In this document: positions 61,301-64,000 of the stretch, piece by piece
Position numbering within the stretch: the first letter of the stretch is position 1
Layout: every line of letters starts with the position of its first letter
Assembly: GCF_905220415.1 (NCBI RefSeq)
Contig: NC_059552.1
Coordinates: 5,781,001 to 5,845,000 of the forward strand
Source: Colias croceus
Taxonomy: Eukaryota; Arthropoda; Insecta; Lepidoptera; Pieridae
Reading direction: 5' to 3'
Length of the DNA stretch: 64,000 bases
Program-made: the position numbers and the translations under genes
The notes under the pieces: generated by a model
What the model was told of the DNA's origin: nothing
Database searches by the model: none
Seen by the model: only the letters and a program-made list of their open reading frames with translations

Positions 61301-64000
61301 TGTTGTAAAAGGTTTAAAATAAATAAAAGAGCAAATACTATGTCAAATTCAATCTTATAAGAAAACTGTTCTTGTCGTGCATTGACTCTGCAGTCGCGTA
61401 TTCAAACACGCGAAAATCACGGTTAGCTTAGAATACCACTTTTAGAACGCAACACCATAATGTCTCCATATTTAGTTCATTTGGTATTTATTCAGTCAAG
61501 TAAATTCTTACATAACATAGGATTTCATAAAACCAACTCAAACTTTATATCGCGACATTGAAACCATGTATAGTTTAATCATTTGAAAATTCTGATACTT
61601 TAAAATATTTCTTATTCATCTTCATAATATTAGAATTATTAGATGAATTGATTTATTCATCGTATGAAAGTAACAGATTGTAGATTTTCATAATAATATA
61701 ATTACCATTGTGTAGAGCGAGTACTAAAACATGACGATTCAATTTGAAAAACACTAAGACACGTATTTTTTCACGCAGCTAAATAATAGGAATCATACAA
61801 AGGTAGTTTTGGTTTTTACTAACGATAAGCATGTTTTCTTTATTCGCTTTGTTTATTTTCGTTGCAGACATTTTTCTGTGTGTTTTTAATTTTTGCTACA
61901 TTTTTTTATTTATCAAAAAAGTCAATCTCGATAACTATTGGCAATTTGATTTCTGTCTAGCTACTAAATAAAATTTACCCGAATCCTTTTTAAAGAAAAG
62001 TAATCCAGTAATTATTGCTAGCATCTGTCTTAATTATCCTTTCATACAGTCTAGTTCCTTCTATTTCTCCTTCTTTATCAACTTCTTCTGTTTTATGTTA
62101 GTGTGAACAAATTGATATTCTTTTAATCAATATATCTAGTGTAAGAAATAACACGCGAGGCCGGGTTAAATATTAATTTGAATGCAATAAGAATGTACTG
62201 CGATTCTACACAGCTACCTAATTGATGTAGGTAGTTGATAACAAAACGCAGCAAGTCAACGACTATTAGCAAAGTGAAGGTAGTTGGGTCGAACGTCGTA
62301 TAAACAACGTCCGAGCCCCTAGGCACGATTCGTACGAATGCGCCACGAGACAAAGGAAAGCGGCTTTTTATAGTATTCGACAGCTAAGCATGTTCAGACT
62401 TGAAATAATGACAACTATTCATCCACAAAAATATTAAATCAAAAGTTACGTCTAACACGGCCATACTGACAATCGTACGTCCTCGTACGCCTTTTCTCGT
62501 ATTACAGTACAACGGTAGTTCATCTCGGGATTACACAACCATCCTGCCTCGGCCACACTGACCTTACAGAACAAAAATCACATCCACATGACATAGGCAC
62601 TACGTTCGCGTATCATGGGAACAACGCCTACTCATTTGTGACATAGGCACGACGTTCGCTTAACACAAATGAAGGCTCAACTACCCCGGACCGCAGGGCG
62701 CAGTCCGGATAGCACACACAATTCCTTCGATGAACTACATTCCCGTTACAATAATCCACGCAACAAACTTTTACTTCACACAACGCACGAAAAAACACAA
62801 ACGCCAGTATGCCGTTACAAAACTACGTAAACTCAAAACACATTTAAAAAGTATGGGCTTGAATTCTATCCCGCTTCTGATGTAAGAAATAACACGCGAG
62901 GCCGGGTTAAATATTAATTTGAATGCAATAAGAATGTACTGCGATTCTACACAGCTACCTAATTGATGTAGGTAGTTGATAACAAAACGCAGCAAGTCAA
63001 CGACTATTAGCAAAGTGAAGGTAGTTGGGTCGAACGTCGTATAAACAACGTCCGAGCCCCTAGGCACGATTCGTACGAATGCGCCACGAGACAAAGGAAA
63101 GCGGCTTTTTATAGTATTCGACAGCTAAGCATGTTCAGACTTGAAATAATGACAACTATTCATCCACAAAAATATTAAATCAAAAGTTACGTCTAACACT
63201 AGAATAAATATTAACAAGTAATTTTAAAAATAGATCCGTGACAAGGCGTCCATCATACCTTTAGTAGCTGGTCTCCGTCGTGATGTGTTGCACCAAGTGT
63301 CTGAAGGAATGGCGCTCGTTTGGGAGTCCTACAAGCTCGATCCATACGTCCAGAAATTGAGCGAAGTCGTGCTCCTCTTCCAAGAAAAGGTAAATTAATG
63401 TACTTTATTTTAATAAGAGAATCACTTGATAAATTAAAAGTTCATATTTAATTGTTTTTCAGCGATTCTTATTAATACGATACACCATTTTTTGGTTTTA
63501 TTAAATATAATTAAATGTATGGTTCCCTTCAGGTTGAAGATCTACTGGCTGTCGAAGAACAAATTTCCGTAGATGTGCGTTCGTTGGAGACGTGCCCGTA
63601 CTCCGCACAGAGCCTGGCTGATATTTTGATCCGTTTGCAAAGAGCCATTGATGAACTCTCCCTCAGGCAGTACAGCAACCTGCATTTGTGGGTCCAGCGT
63701 CTTGATGAAGAGGTAATGTACATTAAAAGTCATGTAAATTATTGCAATAAAACTTCTTAATTTACTTGGTTAATTATAAAACGTTTCTCTACAATATTAC
63801 TTATGATTTTAGGTTGAGAAAAGCTTGGCAGCTCGTCTGCAAGCCGGTGTGGAAGCATGGACTGGAGCTCTACTCGGAAAAACAAATGAAATGGACCTCT
63901 CTATGGATACTTATTCACCAGCTGAACCTACTCACAAGCCTGGCGGTGAGCCGCAGGTACGACATAACTTAAATAATAATAATTATGTGAAAAAATTACT
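55374..64000 (+). CDS. Dhc64C: Cytoplasmic dynein 1 heavy chain, N-terminal 950 codons (20 exons, runs off the window)
   Basis: Encodes the N-terminal tail of the ATP-driven minus-end microtubule motor of cytoplasmic dynein; the family tail dimerises and binds intermediate and light-intermediate chains, and the motor ring lies beyond the window. Exons: 55374-55614, 55821-55891, 56208-56410, 56607-56744, 56966-57083, 57341-57454, 57716-57888, 58032-58152, 58257-58378, 58471-58612, 58917-59024, 59389-59494, 59784-59983, 60303-60438, 60608-60714, 60831-60994, 61082-61187, 63234-63389, 63533-63712, 63813-63956. Each boundary is GT/AG, phases match, and the sum is 2850 nt. The protein reads collinearly with the animal dynein-1 tail, for example VEKKIAELEMGLLHLQQNI (about residues 181-199), SFWLNLERAL (about 278-287), [20 protein letters not shown] (about 571-590) and KVNFLPEIITL (about 734-744). 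The start ATG at 55374 follows an in-frame TGA at 55320-55322. The family is about 4,600 residues, so roughly a fifth is present. No frameshift or internal stop was seen. Introns are short except intron 17 (2,046 bp), which holds an LTR element. Confidence 0.97.
57474..57556. repeat. Short retroelement tail in dynein intron 6
   Basis: ACTCAAATGTTTATTTATTCA followed by ACTAGACTTA and GCGCTTTTGCATCGTCAA parallels the repeat at 12826-12900. It starts about 20 bases after the exon 6 donor but leaves the splice site intact. Confidence 0.6.
59120..59317 (+). mobile_element. Helitron-like repeat in dynein intron 11
   Basis: Runs from about ATACTAATATTATAAAGCTG through GAACTACTGGACCGATTTGA to GGGGAACAGCTAG before T. 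The 3' end fits Helitron CTRR|T; the exact 5' end is uncertain. No coding sequence. Confidence 0.55.
59606..59692 (+). pseudogene. Partial duplicate of dynein exon 13 inside intron 12
   Basis: The bases 59606-59664 match exon 13 at 59837-59895 at most positions (AAGAGCGCGAACGAAATGTT against AAGAACGCGAACGAAATGTT, and so on). The fragment stays open in the same reading frame (SANEMFRI, then RFNALFLRA), diverges after about 59664 and meets TGA at 59690-59692. It lacks the first half of exon 13 and has no good acceptor or donor, so it is unlikely to be spliced in. It lies about 230 bp upstream of its parent sequence. Confidence 0.75.
62140..62457. repeat. Left LTR of the TRIM
   Basis: 318-bp terminal repeat, offset by exactly 741 bases from the right LTR with no length difference. 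An open minus-strand frame across it is a by-product, repeated in the other LTR. Confidence 0.9.
62881..63198. repeat. Right LTR of the TRIM
   Basis: Same sequence as the left LTR. It ends only 35 bases before the exon 18 start at 63234, counting the CTAG duplication. Confidence 0.9.

Larger units (their letters stand above)
62136..63202 (-). mobile_element. Young non-autonomous LTR retrotransposon (TRIM) in dynein intron 17
   Basis: Two direct repeats of 318 bp (62140-62457 and 62881-63198) start TGTAAGAAATAAC and end GTCTAACA (TG...CA ends); no difference was seen on reading them side by side. CTAG flanks both outer edges (62136-62139, 63199-63202), a 4-bp target duplication. The 423-bp interior has no gag or pol and only short frames, as in terminal-repeat retrotransposons in miniature. 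On the minus strand each LTR has CTATAAAAAGCC (62372-62361 and 63113-63102), a TATA box, which suggests minus orientation; TCAGAAGCGGGATAG beside the right LTR is where a primer-binding site would then sit. No clear polypurine tract supports either orientation. Confidence 0.9.

Noticed and set aside
62123..63094. Two minus-strand open frames starting MSRGAFVRIVPRGSD
   Set aside because: They are the same frame in the two LTRs of the TRIM and differ only where they run into the flanks. They show no gag, pol or other known domain.
1..64000. CRISPR arrays, operons, riboswitches, bacterial terminators, rRNA genes
   Set aside because: None seen; the window is a eukaryotic chromosome segment.

Overview
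The window is AT-rich animal DNA of the kind found in butterflies and moths. The evidence is spliced genes with short GT-AG introns, an insect-type odorant receptor, tRNA-derived SINE copies, Helitron-like repeats ending in CTAG|T, and an RTE-type LINE tail. These repeats look like families I know from Lepidoptera; I could not run a search, so the order-level placement is by recognition. Nothing bacterial (operons, Shine-Dalgarno sites, CRISPR) is present.

Two protein-coding genes are clear. (1) On the + strand, from 55374 to the right edge, lie the first 20 exons (950 codons) of the cytoplasmic dynein 1 heavy chain (Dhc64C/DYNC1H1 orthologue). All splice phases agree and the frame is intact; the gene runs out of the window while still in the N-terminal tail. 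(2) On the - strand, 37239 to 35082, lie five exons (392 codons) of a seven-transmembrane odorant receptor; the short last exon was not found. Two weaker gene signals are a possible two-exon 3' end on the - strand (33538-33280) and a possible single + strand exon (38600-38679).

Layout: 1-6 kb is non-coding with two copies of a CAGGGTGT-ended DNA element, one of which carries a nested, decayed mariner. 6-8 kb holds a MITE and a 1-kb fold-back repeat. 8-33 kb is almost featureless AT-rich DNA with LINE fragments near 12.5-13 kb, a Helitron-like repeat at 23 kb, a SINE at 31.5 kb and several compact hairpins. 33-37 kb has the possible small gene and the receptor, whose first intron contains a SINE. 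37-55 kb is again gene-poor but repeat-rich: a 160-bp MITE, a miRNA-like hairpin, three relatives of a CAGTACTC-ended element flanked by TA, and a 1.2-kb inverted array of diverged ~138-bp units around the core TCTGACGCGCTCGAG. From 55 kb the dynein gene fills the window. Its introns contain a LINE tail, a Helitron-like repeat, a partial copy of its own exon 13, and a young non-autonomous LTR element (TRIM) with apparently identical 318-bp LTRs and a CTAG target duplication, ending 31 bp before exon 18.

The least familiar structures are the 138-bp-period inverted array at 52-53.3 kb, the dynein exon-13 fragment, the TRIM beside a splice acceptor, and the palindromes. The two genes have no evident functional link: one is a housekeeping motor, the other a sensory receptor.
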